A stretch of 64,000 nt of DNA from Paracoccus contaminans (GCF_002105555.1 NZ_CP020612.1:771001-835000), one strand, 5' to 3'; numbered from the stretch's first letter, positions 1 through 11,544 are shown. The notes: generated by a model not told the origin, from the letters alone. Translations and numbers: made by a program.

Positions 1-763
1 GTGTGGCCGTTTCCGGCAGGCCCAGCGACTGACGCAGTGAAACCATCGCCTGCTGCACCGCGCCCGGCGCCAGCCTGCCCCCCCGCACCCCCCGGAACAG
101 GGGCGCGCCGGGCGAGGGGGACCAAGGCGCCAGGCGCAGATATTCCCCCACCGCGGCAGCGGCGACCGGCAGCACCGGCACCACGCGCTCGCGCCCGCCC
201 TTGCCCTTGATGACCAGCGTGTCGCCGAAGGGCCAGTCCTCGCCGTCCAGCGCCAGCGCCTCGGATATGCGCAGGCCAAGGCCGTAAAGCATCGTCAGCA
301 CAGCCGCATCACGCGCCGCGACCCAGGGCGTGGGATGGCGCGTGCCCGCCAGCGCCAGCACCGCGCGCGCCTGATCGACAGGAATGGGCCGGGGCAGGCT
401 GCGCCGATAGCGTGGCCCGCGCGCCGAAAGGGCGCGGCTGGCGTCAAAGCCCTCGCGGTCGGACAGCCAGCGCAGAAAGCTTCGCACCGCTGACAGGCGG
501 CGCGCCAGGCTGCGCGGCGACAGGCCGCGGGCGCGCTCGGCCCCGGCAAAGGCGCGCATGTCGGTCTGGGTCAGCGCCGTCAGGGTTCCGGGCAGCGCAG
601 GGGCGCCGTGATAGCCGCCCAGGAAGGACAGGAAGGCCAGCAGGTCACCCTGATAGGCCGTAATGGTATGGGCCGAGCGGCCGCGGACGGCCCGCTCGCC
701 CTCGAGCCATCGGGCCAGCGCATCGGCCATCGCAGGGGCCAGCGCCAGCGGCGGCCCGGTCAT
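1..763 (-). CDS. xerC: Tyrosine recombinase XerC (3' end outside window)
   Basis: Site-specific tyrosine recombinase that, with XerD, resolves chromosome dimers at dif in the cytoplasm. The frame is open from an ATG at 763 to the window edge, giving about 254 residues. It shows an N-terminal SAM-like core-binding domain and then the start of the catalytic domain. The segment LYGLGLRISEA (about residues 159-169) carries the first catalytic arginine, R165. The HxxR box and the nucleophilic tyrosine lie beyond the edge, so completeness cannot be judged. The ATG overlaps the stop of the DUF484 gene by 4 bp (ATGA). This DUF484-xerC pairing is also known in other proteobacteria. XerC rather than XerD is inferred from that neighbour. 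Confidence 0.85.
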   Translation of the reverse strand, partial: MTGPPLALAPAMADALARWLEGERAVRGRSAHTITAYQGDLLAFLSFLGGYHGAPALPGTLTALTQTDMRAFAGAERARGLSPRSLARRLSAVRSFLRWLSDREGFDASRALSARGPRYRRSLPRPIPVDQARAVLALAGTRHPTPWVAARDAAVLTMLYGLGLRISEALALDGEDWPFGDTLVIKGKGGRERVVPVLPVAAAAVGEYLRLAPWSPSPGAPLFRGVRGGRLAPGAVQQAMVSLRQSLGLPETAT

Positions 764-1518
764 TCCCGCAGCCAGCGGATCAGCACCAGCCGGAACACCT
801 GCGCAAAGAACCGCAGCAGGTCGGTCCCGTGCGCGGGCGAAAACCGGGTCGGCTCGAGCGATCCCATCAGCAGCAAGGCCGGGCGCCGGCCGGGGCCGAG
901 GTCGAGCGGCAGCAGCGCCTCGGACGCGACATCGGTGCCGTGAACGGCGCGCGTCTCGGCGCTGGCGCGGCGCAGCACGATATCATCGCCGCGCGGCGCC
1001 TTGCGGCCGGCGGCGATCATCCGCGCCACGCTGCCTTCGGGCAGCACGACCAGCGGGCCGGAATCGCCGTCGGGCGCCGCGGCGCCCTGGGCCGATTCCA
1101 TCACCAGCCTCAGCGTCTCGACCCGCAGGATGGGGGCGGCATCGGTTTCCAGCGTTTCCAGAAACGCCGCGAAATCCAGCGGTTCAAGCAGCGCCAACAC
1201 GGCGCGGTGGACGACCTGCGTGCCGGACTGGTTTTCATAGGCCGCGGAAATCACGCTTTCATGGGTGCTTTCCAGCCGGTCGAGCCGGCGTTCCAGCGCC
1301 TCCATCGCGCGGCCGCGGATATCGACGACATTGTCGCCCAGCTCGGCCTCGCGCGCGGCCACCAGCGCGCGCATCAGCGCGCGATCGCCCAGGATCAGCG
1401 CCGGATCGGCAAGCAGCCGGCTGCGCGTGGCCTCGTCCAGTCCGGCCGTATCCGGCCCGGCCCCGTCGGGCGAGATCCCGTCGGGTGCGCCCGCATCGCT
1501 GGGCCGATCCTGGGTCAC
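760..1518 (-). CDS. DUF484 family protein
   Basis: 252-residue cytoplasmic protein of the DUF484 family, which has a GAF-like fold and no established biochemical role. The N-terminal third is charged and helical (about residues 25-85, including a predicted coiled coil with [12 protein letters not shown]). The rest is an alpha/beta GAF-like domain ending in [17 protein letters not shown]. The preferred start is GTG at 1518, because it overlaps the transaldolase stop as GTGA; upstream in-frame ATGs lie inside that gene and read poorly. The stop overlaps the xerC start by 4 bp, so tal, DUF484 and xerC look translationally coupled. DUF484 genes often precede xerC, which suggests but does not prove a link to recombination. 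Confidence 0.75.
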   Translation of the reverse strand: MTQDRPSDAGAPDGISPDGAGPDTAGLDEATRSRLLADPALILGDRALMRALVAAREAELGDNVVDIRGRAMEALERRLDRLESTHESVISAAYENQSGTQVVHRAVLALLEPLDFAAFLETLETDAAPILRVETLRLVMESAQGAAAPDGDSGPLVVLPEGSVARMIAAGRKAPRGDDIVLRRASAETRAVHGTDVASEALLPLDLGPGRRPALLLMGSLEPTRFSPAHGTDLLRFFAQVFRLVLIRWLRE

Positions 1519-2171
1519 GAACCGATCTTCTGGCCGGTCTTGGCCCAGTCGGCGTTGAACTGCTCCAGGCCCTTGTCGGTCAGGACATGGTTTGCCATCG
1601 CCTTGATGACGGCGGGCGGGGCGGTGATCACGTCGGCCCCGATGCGCGCGCATTCGATGATATGGTTCACCGAACGGATCGAGGCGGCCAGGATGTTCGT
1701 CTCGAACCCGTAATTGTCATAGATCGTGCGGATATCGGCGATCAGTTCCATCCCGTCCAGCCCGATATCATCCAGCCGGCCGATGAAGGGGCTGACGAAG
1801 GTCGCGCCGGCCTTGGCGGCAAGGATCGCCTGCGCCGAGGTGAAGCACAGCGTCACATTGACCATGTGCCCCTCGTCGCTCAGCGCCTTGCAGGCTTTCA
1901 GCCCGTCCCAGGTCAACGGCACCTTGACGGTGACATTGGGGGCGATGGCGGCCAGGTGCTTGCCCTCGCGGATCATGTCGTCGGCCTTGTCGGACACGAC
2001 CTCGGCGGAAACGGGGCCGGGGACGAGTTCGCAGATTTCCTTGGTGACTTCGGAAATATTGCGCCCGGATTTGAGGATCAGCGAGGGGTTCGTGGTGACG
2101 CCGTCCACCATCCCCAGCTCGTGCAGCTCGCGGATGGCGGCGATGTCGGCGGTATCGACGAAGAATCTCAT
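1515..2171 (-). CDS. tal: Transaldolase / fructose-6-phosphate aldolase, TalC type
   Basis: Class I aldolase of the small transaldolase family (218 residues; TalC/FSA enzymes are about 215-220). It transfers or cleaves a dihydroxyacetone unit in the non-oxidative pentose phosphate pathway, in the cytoplasm. The TIM-barrel start MRFFVDTAD and GVTTNPSL (residues 24-31) are typical. K83 in TVKVPLT is the expected Schiff-base lysine. The ATG at 2171 is chosen because it gives the canonical N-terminus; longer in-frame starts run back into folD sequence. The stop overlaps the DUF484 start. Whether it acts mainly as transaldolase or as fructose-6-phosphate aldolase cannot be decided from sequence. 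Confidence 0.9.
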   Translation of the reverse strand: MRFFVDTADIAAIRELHELGMVDGVTTNPSLILKSGRNISEVTKEICELVPGPVSAEVVSDKADDMIREGKHLAAIAPNVTVKVPLTWDGLKACKALSDEGHMVNVTLCFTSAQAILAAKAGATFVSPFIGRLDDIGLDGMELIADIRTIYDNYGFETNILAASIRSVNHIIECARIGADVITAPPAVIKAMANHVLTDKGLEQFNADWAKTGQKIGS

Positions 2172-2248
2172 GGCGGAAGGCCTCTGGTTGAACCCGGTTG
2201 CAAGGGGTTTAACGTGAATGGGCGCCCGCCGGAACCCCGGCTGCGCTC

Positions 2249-3127
2249 TCAGGCCGTCAGCCCATCGGGTTCGGGCAGGCGGTTGACACGCGCCGCCGCG
2301 GTCAGCGTGTTGGCCAGCAGGCAGGCAATGGTCATCGGCCCGACCCCGCCCGGCACCGGGGTGATCGCCCCCGCCACCCGCCGCGCGGCGTCGAAATCCA
2401 CATCGCCCACCAGCCCCGCATCGGTGCGGTTGATGCCCACATCGATCACCGTCGCGCCGGGCTTGATCCAGTCGCCCTGGACGAAACGGGGCCGCCCGAC
2501 CGCGGCCACGACGATATCGGCGCGCCGGCACAGCGCGGGCAGCTCGCGCGTGCGGGAATGGGCCACCGTCACCGTCGCGTCGTTCGCCAGCAGCAGTTGC
2601 GCCATCGGCCTGCCGACGATGTTCGACCGCCCGATCACCAGCGCATCCAGCCCCGCCAGCGAACCCAGCCGATCCCGCAGCAGCATCAGGCAGCCCAGCG
2701 GCGTGCAGGGCACCATCGCCCGCTGCCCGGTCGCAAGGCGGCCCGCGTTCAGCACGGTAAAGCCGTCCACGTCCTTTTCGGGCGCGATGGCGTTGATGAC
2801 CGCCGTCTCGTCCACATGCGGGGGCAGCGGCAGCTGGACAAGGATGCCGTTCACGGCCGGATCGTCGTTCAGCCGCCCGACCAGCGCCAGCAGGGTTTCC
2901 TGCGGCGTGTCCGCGGGCAGGCGATGTTCAAAGCCCTGCATTCCCGCCTCGGCCGTGGCCCTCGCCTTGGACCTGACATAGACGGCCGATGCCGGGTCGT
3001 CCCCGACCAGCACCACGGCAAGGCCCGGAACGATCCCGTGGGTGGATCGCATCGCGGCGACCTGTGCGCCGATCCGGGCGCGCAGATCGGCGGCAAGGGC
3101 CTTGCCGTCGATAATGTCAGCAGTCAT
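2249..3127 (-). CDS. folD: Bifunctional methylenetetrahydrofolate dehydrogenase/cyclohydrolase FolD
   Basis: 292-residue cytoplasmic enzyme of one-carbon metabolism. It oxidises 5,10-methylene-tetrahydrofolate with NADP and hydrolyses the methenyl product to 10-formyl-tetrahydrofolate. Y50 and K54 in [10 protein letters not shown] match the catalytic YxxxK motif. QLPLPPH (substrate pocket) and the C-terminal [10 protein letters not shown] signature are both present, and [13 protein letters not shown] matches the NADP-binding loop. Length is normal for the family. Its start lies 11 bp inside the end of the upstream chorismate mutase gene, so the two are probably cotranscribed. A 77-bp gap separates it from tal downstream. 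Confidence 0.96.
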   Translation of the reverse strand: MTADIIDGKALAADLRARIGAQVAAMRSTHGIVPGLAVVLVGDDPASAVYVRSKARATAEAGMQGFEHRLPADTPQETLLALVGRLNDDPAVNGILVQLPLPPHVDETAVINAIAPEKDVDGFTVLNAGRLATGQRAMVPCTPLGCLMLLRDRLGSLAGLDALVIGRSNIVGRPMAQLLLANDATVTVAHSRTRELPALCRRADIVVAAVGRPRFVQGDWIKPGATVIDVGINRTDAGLVGDVDFDAARRVAGAITPVPGGVGPMTIACLLANTLTAAARVNRLPEPDGLTA

Positions 3128-3488
3128 CGGTTTCTCCCAGCACGCGGGCTTCCTGGCGGATGAAATGATCCATCATCACCCGCCACAGCGTCTCGGCCAG
3201 GTCGGGATCATAGCCTGCGGCGAGGGCGTTGCGGCGGGCATTGGCAGCGACCTGTTCGACCCGCGCGTCGATGCGCGCAGGCAGGCCGGCGGCGGCCTTG
3301 ATCTGGGCGGCACGGTCGACGATGCGCGAGCGGACCCCCAACAGGCGGGCCAGTTCGCGGTCCACGCCGTCCATCGCAACCCGCAGCGCCGTCATGTCCG
3401 GCAGGCGGGCGATCTCGTCAGGGGTCGGCAGGGCCGAGGCCGGGCCGCAGGCTGGGTGGGGGGCTGGGTTGGGGGCTGGATCGGTCAT
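3117..3488 (-). CDS. Chorismate mutase, AroQ type
   Basis: 123-residue protein with an AroQ-class helical chorismate mutase domain, which converts chorismate to prephenate on the way to phenylalanine and tyrosine. The first about 28 residues are Pro/Ala-rich and look disordered. The core starts near [17 protein letters not shown]. It carries the spaced basic residues typical of the fold: R53 in [12 protein letters not shown], then the second helix with [20 protein letters not shown]. No signal peptide is visible, so a cytoplasmic location is inferred. It overlaps folD by 11 bp. AroQ-like domains also occur in salicylate-forming lyases, but the aromatic amino-acid role is the simplest reading here. 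Confidence 0.82.
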   Translation of the reverse strand: MTDPAPNPAPHPACGPASALPTPDEIARLPDMTALRVAMDGVDRELARLLGVRSRIVDRAAQIKAAAGLPARIDARVEQVAANARRNALAAGYDPDLAETLWRVMMDHFIRQEARVLGETDDC

Positions 3489-3563
3489 GGCGCGTTGATT
3501 GCCCGCCTGCCCGTCAGGTTCAAGACCCCAGCGCGCCTGCGGACGGCGCCGGGGCCGGCAGTG

Positions 3564-3857
3564 TCAGTAGGTCTTTTCGAGATAGTCGGTGATCTTGCCG
3601 GCATCGGCCTGTTCAATGGGCGCCTTGTAGACCTCGATCATCTTCTTGACCTCGGCGGCCCAGAAGTCATGCCCCTTCTGCGGCGGCTGGCTCAGGATGT
3701 AATCGACCGAATGGCATGTCTGGCAGTTTGCCTCGGCCAGCTCGACATTGGCGCCGGGCCTGAGAACCGCGCTGTCCTCGGGCAGCGCGTATTCGGCGGC
3801 AAGGGCGGGGGCGGCCAGCATCAGGGCGGCCACGGCGATCGCGGAACGGTCGATCAT
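3564..3857 (-). CDS. sorB: Small c-type cytochrome, SorB-like subunit
   Basis: 97-residue periplasmic monoheme cytochrome c. A signal peptide (MIDRSAIAVAALMLAAPALA) is followed by the heme-binding CQTCH motif and a Met-containing helix (KKMIEVYKAP) that may supply the axial ligand. It lies directly downstream of the molybdopterin oxidoreductase gene, as sorB does in sulfite dehydrogenase operons, and would accept electrons from it. I prefer the ATG at 3857 because GAGGAAGGA sits about 4 nt before it. An ATG at 3872 that overlaps the sorA stop (ATGA) would add five residues. The partnership with the upstream enzyme is inferred from position. Confidence 0.8.
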   Translation of the reverse strand: MIDRSAIAVAALMLAAPALAAEYALPEDSAVLRPGANVELAEANCQTCHSVDYILSQPPQKGHDFWAAEVKKMIEVYKAPIEQADAGKITDYLEKTY

Positions 3858-3868
3858 GTCATCCTTCC

Positions 3869-5077
3869 TCATGCCGCGGTGATGCGGGTCGTCTCGACCA
3901 CGTTGCGCATGTAACCGGCAGGGTTCCAGCGCAGCTCGGTCGGCTGCGTCTCTCCCGCCGTGCTGGTCGCGCGGACCTTGAGGCTGTGATTCCCCGCCTT
4001 CAGCGTCACGGGCAGCGTCCACTGGCGGAAGGAATACCTGCCCAGGTCCTCGCCCAGCTTCGCCTCGGCCCAAGTCGCGCCGTCATCGATCGATACTTCG
4101 ACCCTGGCGATGCCGCTGCCGCCGTCAAAGGCGATGCCGCGCAGCATCGTTTCGGCGCCCGCGCTGACCTGATCGCCGTCCACCACGCTGGTGATGAAGC
4201 TGCGGATCACGAAGCGGCCGATGGGCCGGGTCTTGTCCGGCTTGGTGCCCGGCGGGACCGAGGCGGTGTCATTGTCCGGGATGCGGTAGGCCTTGGTCAT
4301 CCAATAGCCCTCGAAGGGCTTGTCCAGCACGGTGATGGTGTCGAGATGCTTGATCCAGTAGGTGCCGAAATAGCCCGGCACGACCAGCCGCACGGGATAG
4401 CCGTTCAGCCAGGGTAAATCCTGGCCGTTCATCGCCCAGGCCAGCATCACCTCGCCATCCAGGGCGTGATCCAGCTTCAGCGACTTCTCGAAATCGGGGG
4501 TGCCTTCCAGCACCGGCCCGTCCAGCCCGCCAAAGGCGACCTCGACCGCCGACGGATCGATGCCGGCCCTTTCCAGCACCGCCCTCAGCGGCACGCCCGT
4601 CCACCGGGCATTGCCCATGGCGCCGTTCGCCAGCTGCCCCCCGGCGACGCGCGGCTCGACAAAGCCCCGGCTGTTGCCGGAACACTGGTGCGCCGCGACG
4701 ATCTCGACCGGGGTGAAGCCCTCGCGCAGATCCTTCAGCGACAGCGATAGCGGGGTCGCGACCTTGCCGGCGACCGTGATCCGGTAGGCATCGGTGTCGA
4801 TGCTCTCCGGGATGCCGGCCAGGTGATAGCGCACGAAGAACGCGTCGTTCGGGGTCAGCACCCCTTCGTCGAACACGCGGAACGGCGTTTCCAGCTGCGG
4901 GGGGCGGCTGGTCAGGCCGATCATCGCGCGCTTGCCCGGATAGGTCACAAGGGGCCGTTCCCCGTTGGCAAAGGGCAGGGTGACCGAACCGGCCAGCGCA
5001 GCAAGGGTGCGCCCGCCGCCCATGAGCCCCAGCATTCCGGCGCCGGCCCCGGCCAGAAGCCCTCTTCTGTCAAGCAT
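3869..5077 (-). CDS. sorA: Periplasmic sulfite dehydrogenase, SorA-like molybdenum subunit
   Basis: 402-residue member of the sulfite oxidase molybdopterin family, expected to oxidise sulfite to sulfate in the periplasm and pass electrons to the adjacent cytochrome c. The N-terminus has a short twin-arginine leader (DRRGLLAG). The Moco-binding domain contains HQCSGNSRG with the ligand C132, and a C-terminal Mo-co dimerisation domain spans about residues 290-400 (VEVSIDDGATWAEA). It could instead be a SoxC-like sulfane dehydrogenase, but no sox genes are nearby and the partner cytochrome is small and monoheme, so SorA fits better. A 131-bp gap with a strong hairpin separates it from ftsH. Confidence 0.82.
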   Translation of the reverse strand: MLDRRGLLAGAGAGMLGLMGGGRTLAALAGSVTLPFANGERPLVTYPGKRAMIGLTSRPPQLETPFRVFDEGVLTPNDAFFVRYHLAGIPESIDTDAYRITVAGKVATPLSLSLKDLREGFTPVEIVAAHQCSGNSRGFVEPRVAGGQLANGAMGNARWTGVPLRAVLERAGIDPSAVEVAFGGLDGPVLEGTPDFEKSLKLDHALDGEVMLAWAMNGQDLPWLNGYPVRLVVPGYFGTYWIKHLDTITVLDKPFEGYWMTKAYRIPDNDTASVPPGTKPDKTRPIGRFVIRSFITSVVDGDQVSAGAETMLRGIAFDGGSGIARVEVSIDDGATWAEAKLGEDLGRYSFRQWTLPVTLKAGNHSLKVRATSTAGETQPTELRWNPAGYMRNVVETTRITAA

Positions 5078-5153
5078 GCCGCCAGTCTCCCCTTGCGCCG
5101 CAGCCTATGCAGCACAGTCATTCCATAGGGCCGATCATCCCGCAACATGGCAG

Positions 5154-5180
5154 CGCGCCGCCCCCTGACGGGGCGGCGCG
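5154..5180 (-). terminator. Hairpin between ftsH and sorA
   Basis: Perfect 11-bp inverted repeat (CGCGCCGCCCC and its complement, 5-nt loop) just downstream of the ftsH stop. No U-tract follows on either strand, so it may be a factor-assisted terminator or an mRNA-stabilising stem. Confidence 0.5.
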
Positions 5181-5208
5181 TCGATCAGCTGCGATCGGGA
5201 ACAGCCCC

Positions 5209-7116
<1,908 letters not shown>

Positions 7117-7151
7117 GCCATATCCTCCGCGGGGGTAAAGGCGTTTGCATG

Positions 7152-7182
7152 AAAATAGGGGCTGCGCGCGCCGGTATCAATG
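7152..7182 (-). promoter_or_regulatory. Candidate sigma-32-type promoter of ftsH
   Basis: Read on the minus strand, TTGAT is followed after about 14-15 nt by CCCCTATTTT, resembling the RpoH consensus. It lies 36-66 nt before the ftsH TTG start and overlaps the end of tilS. ftsH is a heat-shock gene in other proteobacteria, which supports the idea, but this is a pattern match only. Confidence 0.35.
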
Positions 7183-8421
7183 CGCTCGCAGCAGCGAGAA
7201 ATAGTCGCCCGTCTCGCGCAGCGGCCGAAGCGCGATTCCCGCCGCCCCGTCCAGCAGCGGCAGGACGGCGGCGGCCCCGTCCAGATGCACGGCGGGCGCC
7301 GACAGCAGCGCAAGGCGCGGCAGCCCCGCCGCGCGCCACTCTCGCCCGGCAAGATCGGCCTCGCCCGTCGCCGCCACCGCCGCGCCGGGCGGCAGCCCCC
7401 TGATCAGCCAGCGGCCATCCCAGACCAGCCCCCCGCCGCACAGGGCCTCAAGGGCGGCATGGCGGGCCGCGGCCGGCTCCCGCATCACCTCGATCCAGGG
7501 GCCGCGGACCCGCGCCAGCGCGCCGCCCAGCGTGCCCTGCCCCCCGCCCCGCAGCGTTTCGGCCAGGCGCGTCACCTCATCACCGCGGGGGGGATAGTCA
7601 TCCCCCGTGATCCATCGCAGCGCCGCAACGATCACGCGGCGGCGGATCTCGGCGGGCTGGTCCAGCACCGCGGCGGGCAGGCGCAGCATCCCGCGATCGG
7701 CCTGCGCCCGGGCGGCGGCGGCGGCGGCCACCTCGGCCAGGGCGGCGCGCGCCTCGGCCAGCAGGGCGGCAGAGCGCGCGATCCCCGCGACCGGCAGGTC
7801 CGCGGCCTCGATCGCGCGCCGCACCCGCACCCGCTCATAGGCGCGCTCGTCATTGGTGGGATCGTCGATCCAGCCGATGCCCTGCCCGCCCAGCCAGGCC
7901 CGCAGCGCCGCCCGGCGCATGCCCAGCATGGGCCGCAGCCACAGGGTGCCCTGCTGGGTGCGCCGCGCCGCCATCGCGGACAGCCCGTCCACGCCCGCCC
8001 CCCGGCCCAGCCGCATCAGCAGCGTTTCGGCCTGATCGTCCTGCGTATGGCCAAGCGCCACGCCCCCCAGGCCGCGCGCGCGCGCCCAGCCGGCCAGCAG
8101 GCCCATCCGGGCCGTGCGTGCCGCGGCCATCCGGTTGCCCGCGACGCGCCCGCCGTGATCCCAGGTCAGCACCGCATGAGGCACGCCCAGGCCGGCGCAT
8201 GCCTGCCCCACGGCCCGCGCCTCGGCGGCCGAGCCGGGGCGCAGCGCATGATCCACGGTGGCGGCCTCGATCGCCACCCCGGCGGCGCGGCCCCAGCGTG
8301 CGGCGATATGCAGCAAGGCGGTGGAATCGCTTCCGCCCGAGACGGCGATGCCTAGTGCCGTGAGGCTGCCGGCGATCCGGTCAAGTTCGGCAGGAACGAT
8401 CCCTTTGGGGTCAGGCGCCAT
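7177..8421 (-). CDS. tilS: tRNA(Ile)-lysidine synthetase
   Basis: 414-residue N-type ATP pyrophosphatase that converts C34 of the CAU-anticodon tRNA-Ile to lysidine, allowing AUA decoding. The PP-loop SGGSDS is at residues 28-33, followed by the typical HALR and the LGHTQDDQAET stretch. The first about 230 residues match the catalytic core. The C-terminal part is Ala/Arg-rich and more divergent, as is usual for alphaproteobacterial TilS. The ATG at 8421 gives the family N-terminus and overlaps the end of cpoB by 11 bp. ftsH follows after 60 bp, the same tilS-ftsH order seen in many bacteria. Confidence 0.92.
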   Translation of the reverse strand: MAPDPKGIVPAELDRIAGSLTALGIAVSGGSDSTALLHIAARWGRAAGVAIEAATVDHALRPGSAAEARAVGQACAGLGVPHAVLTWDHGGRVAGNRMAAARTARMGLLAGWARARGLGGVALGHTQDDQAETLLMRLGRGAGVDGLSAMAARRTQQGTLWLRPMLGMRRAALRAWLGGQGIGWIDDPTNDERAYERVRVRRAIEAADLPVAGIARSAALLAEARAALAEVAAAAAARAQADRGMLRLPAAVLDQPAEIRRRVIVAALRWITGDDYPPRGDEVTRLAETLRGGGQGTLGGALARVRGPWIEVMREPAAARHAALEALCGGGLVWDGRWLIRGLPPGAAVAATGEADLAGREWRAAGLPRLALLSAPAVHLDGAAAVLPLLDGAAGIALRPLRETGDYFSLLRAH

Positions 8422-9526
8422 CGTCAGGCGCGGCCCCGCCGGCAGGCGGCGCATCGGCTGCGCCCGATGCATCGCCCAGGCTGTCTTCGGCTGCGCCGGG
8501 CAGCGCCTGATCCGGCGCGGCGCATCCGGCAGCCAGGCTGCGCCGCGCGGCCTCTTCGGCTTGGGGCGTGCCGGCAAAGCGCGTCGTCAGCTCGTCCAGA
8601 TAGACGCAGCCCGCATCGGCCGACTTGCCGATCGCCGACACCCGCGACAGGCCCAGCAGCGCGTCGGGCGCGCGCGGCCCTGCGGGCGCGGCGGCAAAGG
8701 CCGACAGCCATGCCGCGGCCGCACCGGGCGCATCGCCCGCACTGTCCAGCGCCGCGCCGCGCAGATACTGCGCCTCGGCCGCGGCGGGGCTGCTGGCATG
8801 ATCGCGCGCAAAATCGCCAAACAGCGCCGCGGCGCGGGTAAAGTCGCCGCCCTGCAGGGCAGCCGATGCGGCATCGAACGCCGTCTTTTCCGCGGCCGTC
8901 AGGGGCATGTCGGCTGCCGGCCGCGCAGGCCCGCCGGCAGGCATCGCGCCCACGGCCCCCAGGCCTGCGCCGCCGCCGGTTCCGGGCGCTGCATCCTCGC
9001 CCAGTTGCGGGGTGGTCAGCGCGCCCAGGTCGCAGCCTTCCTCCATCTCGCACAGGCGGAATTCGATATCGCCAACGCGGTTGGTGCCGTCGCGGACCAC
9101 ACGCTCGATGCGGTTGCGCAGCCGCTCGGTCTCGCCGGTCAGGCGGGTCAGCTGGCGTTCCATCGCGTTCATGCGGTCGATGGCGCGCTCGCCCCCCGCC
9201 GCCGCAAAGCCGGCCGCGCCCGAGGCGTTCAGCTCTGCCCGCAGGCCCTGCAGCGATGCCGACAGCGATGCCAGCTGCGCGCGCAGGTCGGCCAGCGTCG
9301 CCGCCGATGGCGCGCCCGCCTGCCCCTGATCCCCGGACGCTCCGCCCCCGGCGTCCTCGCCCGCCGCCCCTTGCGGCGCGGGGGCCTGTGCCGCCCCTGC
9401 CCGGCCTGCCGCCGCATCCCCCCTGGCCGAGGGCACGGGCCTTTGCTGCGCCGCCGCGTTCTGCGCTGCGGCGCCCAGCATGAACGCGGCCGCCAGCCCC
9501 CCGGCAAGGGTCAGCCGGCCGCGCAT
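8411..9526 (-). CDS. cpoB: Tol-Pal associated periplasmic protein CpoB (YbgF)
   Basis: 371-residue exported protein, last gene of the Tol-Pal cluster. CpoB/YbgF coordinates peptidoglycan synthesis with outer-membrane constriction and binds TolA. It has a signal peptide (residues 1-26, ending AAAQ), a Gln/Ala/Pro-rich linker, a predicted coiled-coil trimerisation segment (about 75-150: LADLRAQLASLSASLQGLRAE, then NAMERQLTRLTGETERLRNR), and C-terminal TPR repeats (about 245-345). The ATG at 9526 shares one base with the pal stop (TGATG), a clear translational-coupling arrangement. The unusually long Pro/Ala-rich spacers are species-variable. Confidence 0.88.
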   Translation of the reverse strand: MRGRLTLAGGLAAAFMLGAAAQNAAAQQRPVPSARGDAAAGRAGAAQAPAPQGAAGEDAGGGASGDQGQAGAPSAATLADLRAQLASLSASLQGLRAELNASGAAGFAAAGGERAIDRMNAMERQLTRLTGETERLRNRIERVVRDGTNRVGDIEFRLCEMEEGCDLGALTTPQLGEDAAPGTGGGAGLGAVGAMPAGGPARPAADMPLTAAEKTAFDAASAALQGGDFTRAAALFGDFARDHASSPAAAEAQYLRGAALDSAGDAPGAAAAWLSAFAAAPAGPRAPDALLGLSRVSAIGKSADAGCVYLDELTTRFAGTPQAEEAARRSLAAGCAAPDQALPGAAEDSLGDASGAADAPPAGGAAPDDGA

Positions 9527-10056
9527 CAGACGCCCGCGCCGGGCTTGACGATGGTCACCGCCCGGCGGTTCTTGATCTGGCATTCGGGGGTCGAGCAGAC
9601 CTCGGCGGGACGTTCCTTGCCGTATGAGCTGGTGCGGATGCGGCCGGCATCGACACCCTGGGCGACAAGATATTCCTGCACCGCCCCGGCGCGGCGTGCG
9701 CCCAGGGCCAGGTTGTATTCGCGTGTGCCCTTTTCGTCCGAGTGGCCCTCGACCACGCTGGAAAAGCTGCCGTTCTTTTTCAGCCAGTCGGCCTGCCGCG
9801 TGAGTGTGGCGCGCGCCGTGCCGTCCAGCGCGGCGTCGTTTTCGGGAAACAGCACCGTGTCGCCTGCGGTGCGCACGAAATCGGCCGCCGTCACCGTGCC
9901 GGGCAGATCGCCCTGCCTGATCGTGCCCGTATAACGGGCCACGTTCCCCGTTCCCGCATAGGGATCGGCCGGGGCGGGGGGCGGCACCGGCTGCGCACAG
10001 GCGGCAAGCGCCGCCAATGCCGCAACCGCCATGGCCTTCCGGCATCCGTTCCTCAT
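9526..10056 (-). CDS. pal: Peptidoglycan-associated lipoprotein Pal
   Basis: 176-residue outer-membrane lipoprotein that binds peptidoglycan and interacts with TolB and TolA. The signal peptide ends in the lipobox LAAC, with C20 as the acylation site. The OmpA-like domain occupies about residues 75-172 and contains EGHSDEKGTREYN and NRRAV, typical peptidoglycan-binding elements. The start at 10056 is chosen for a GAGGAG box about 10 nt upstream. An alternative ATG at 10104 overlaps the tolB stop as ATGA and would add 16 charged residues before the signal peptide. The stop overlaps the cpoB start by one base. Confidence 0.93.
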   Translation of the reverse strand: MRNGCRKAMAVAALAALAACAQPVPPPAPADPYAGTGNVARYTGTIRQGDLPGTVTAADFVRTAGDTVLFPENDAALDGTARATLTRQADWLKKNGSFSSVVEGHSDEKGTREYNLALGARRAGAVQEYLVAQGVDAGRIRTSSYGKERPAEVCSTPECQIKNRRAVTIVKPGAGV

Positions 10057-10100
10057 GGCAGCAGCACTCCTCAGCTTGCGCCTTTTCGTTGCGGCATCCG

Positions 10101-11489
10101 TCATGGCAGCAGCGGGCCCCAGTCGGGATCGGACGCGGCCCCCTCGATGTCCAGCGGCCGCATGTTCCGGCCGGTCACGTCCACCGAATGAAGGCGCGGC
10201 GTGCCATCCCCGCCCGGCGTCTGCCGCGTGAACATCACCACGCGCCCATTGGGCGCCCAGCTCGGCCCTTCGTCAAGAAACGATTCGGTCAGCATCTTTT
10301 CCTCGGTTCCATCGGGCCGCATGACGCCGATGTGGAACTTGTCGCCCTGCTGGTTGGTAAAGGCGACCAGATCGCCCTTGGGCGACCAGGCCGGGGTGCC
10401 ATAGCTGCCCTCGCCAAAGCTGATCCGGGTCGGCTCGCCCGATCCATCCGCGGGCATGACATAGATCTGCTGGCTGCCGGACTGATCGCTTTCAAAGACG
10501 ATCTGCCGGCCATCGGGGGAAAAGCCCGGCGAGGTCTCGATCGCCGCCGTTTCGACCAGCGGGCGTTCGGCCCCGGTGGCCACGTCCATCTGCCAGATGT
10601 CGGTATTGCCGCCCTTTTCGCGCGAATAGACGATCCAGCGCCCATCGGGGGAAAAGGCGGGGGCAAAGCTCATCGTCCCCGCCTCGGTCCTCAGGGGGCG
10701 GGCCTGCACCCTGTCCAGGTCCATCAGCATGATTTCGGGCATCCCGCCTGCAAGGCTGGTGTAGACCAGGCGCTGCCCGTCCGGCGAAAAGCGGGGCGAG
10801 ACGACCAGCGCGCTGTCATCCGTGACCCATAGCGGGTTGGCGCCGTCGTAATCCATGATCCCGATGCGCTTGCGCCGCGCATCCTTGGGCCCGGTTTCCG
10901 AGACAAAGGCGACGCGGCTGTCGAAATAGGCCGTCTCGCCGGTGATGCGGGCATAGACCTGGTCGGCGACCTTGTGGGCGACGCGGCGCCAGCCCTCGCG
11001 CGGGGCGTCGAACTGCATCCCGTCGCCCAGCGGCTGGCCCGCGAACACGTCGAACAGGCGGAACTTGACCGTGACCGCATCATCCTTGACCGAAACCGCG
11101 CCCAGCACCAGCGCCTCGGCATTGACGGCGCGCCAGTCGGGATAGGCGACCGGATCGTCGAAGCCTTCGGGCCGGGCCACCTGCGCGGCCTGCGCGATCT
11201 CGCGGAACAGGTCGGTGCCGGTCAGGTCGGCCGCGACCACCTGGCGGATCTGGTCCGCCAGATCGCCCGCGCCGCCCTCGTCAAAGAAGGGAACGACCGC
11301 CAGCGGCATCGGTTCGACCTGCCCGCCGGAAATCTCGATCCGCAGGGGGCCCTGGTCGTCGGCCGCGCCCCCGGCGGCATCCTGCGCCAGGCCAGGCCGC
11401 GGCAGGGCCAGCAGCGCAAGGCTCAGCAGTGCGGGGGCCGCGAGCGCCGCGAGACGCGTGATGGTCGAGGTGTTGGTCATGATGCGCAT
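10101..11489 (-). CDS. tolB: Tol-Pal system beta-propeller protein TolB
   Basis: 462-residue periplasmic protein that shuttles between Pal and TolA. After a signal peptide (about 1-36, ending GLAQD) comes the small N-terminal TolB domain (about 45-160) and then a six-bladed propeller with repeated SPDGR and FSPDG motifs (about 220-440). Length is close to the family norm. Starts at 11489 or 11480 are both possible, as neither has a convincing Shine-Dalgarno sequence. It lies between tolA (55-bp gap) and pal within one minus-strand cluster. Confidence 0.95.
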   Translation of the reverse strand: MRIMTNTSTITRLAALAAPALLSLALLALPRPGLAQDAAGGAADDQGPLRIEISGGQVEPMPLAVVPFFDEGGAGDLADQIRQVVAADLTGTDLFREIAQAAQVARPEGFDDPVAYPDWRAVNAEALVLGAVSVKDDAVTVKFRLFDVFAGQPLGDGMQFDAPREGWRRVAHKVADQVYARITGETAYFDSRVAFVSETGPKDARRKRIGIMDYDGANPLWVTDDSALVVSPRFSPDGQRLVYTSLAGGMPEIMLMDLDRVQARPLRTEAGTMSFAPAFSPDGRWIVYSREKGGNTDIWQMDVATGAERPLVETAAIETSPGFSPDGRQIVFESDQSGSQQIYVMPADGSGEPTRISFGEGSYGTPAWSPKGDLVAFTNQQGDKFHIGVMRPDGTEEKMLTESFLDEGPSWAPNGRVVMFTRQTPGGDGTPRLHSVDVTGRNMRPLDIEGAASDPDWGPLLP

Positions 11490-11544
11490 CTTTAGACGGA
11501 ACAGGATTCAAGCGCCATGCCGCAACGCGGCAGGGGCGCGGTTT

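Noticed and set aside
663..2981. 772-codon plus-strand open frame opposite xerC, DUF484, tal and folD
   Set aside because: Antisense shadow of four recognisable genes; its Arg/Ala/Pro-rich translation matches no family.
3869..5077. SoxC sulfane dehydrogenase in place of SorA
   Set aside because: No soxXYZABD genes nearby and the partner is a small monoheme cytochrome, not the diheme SoxD.
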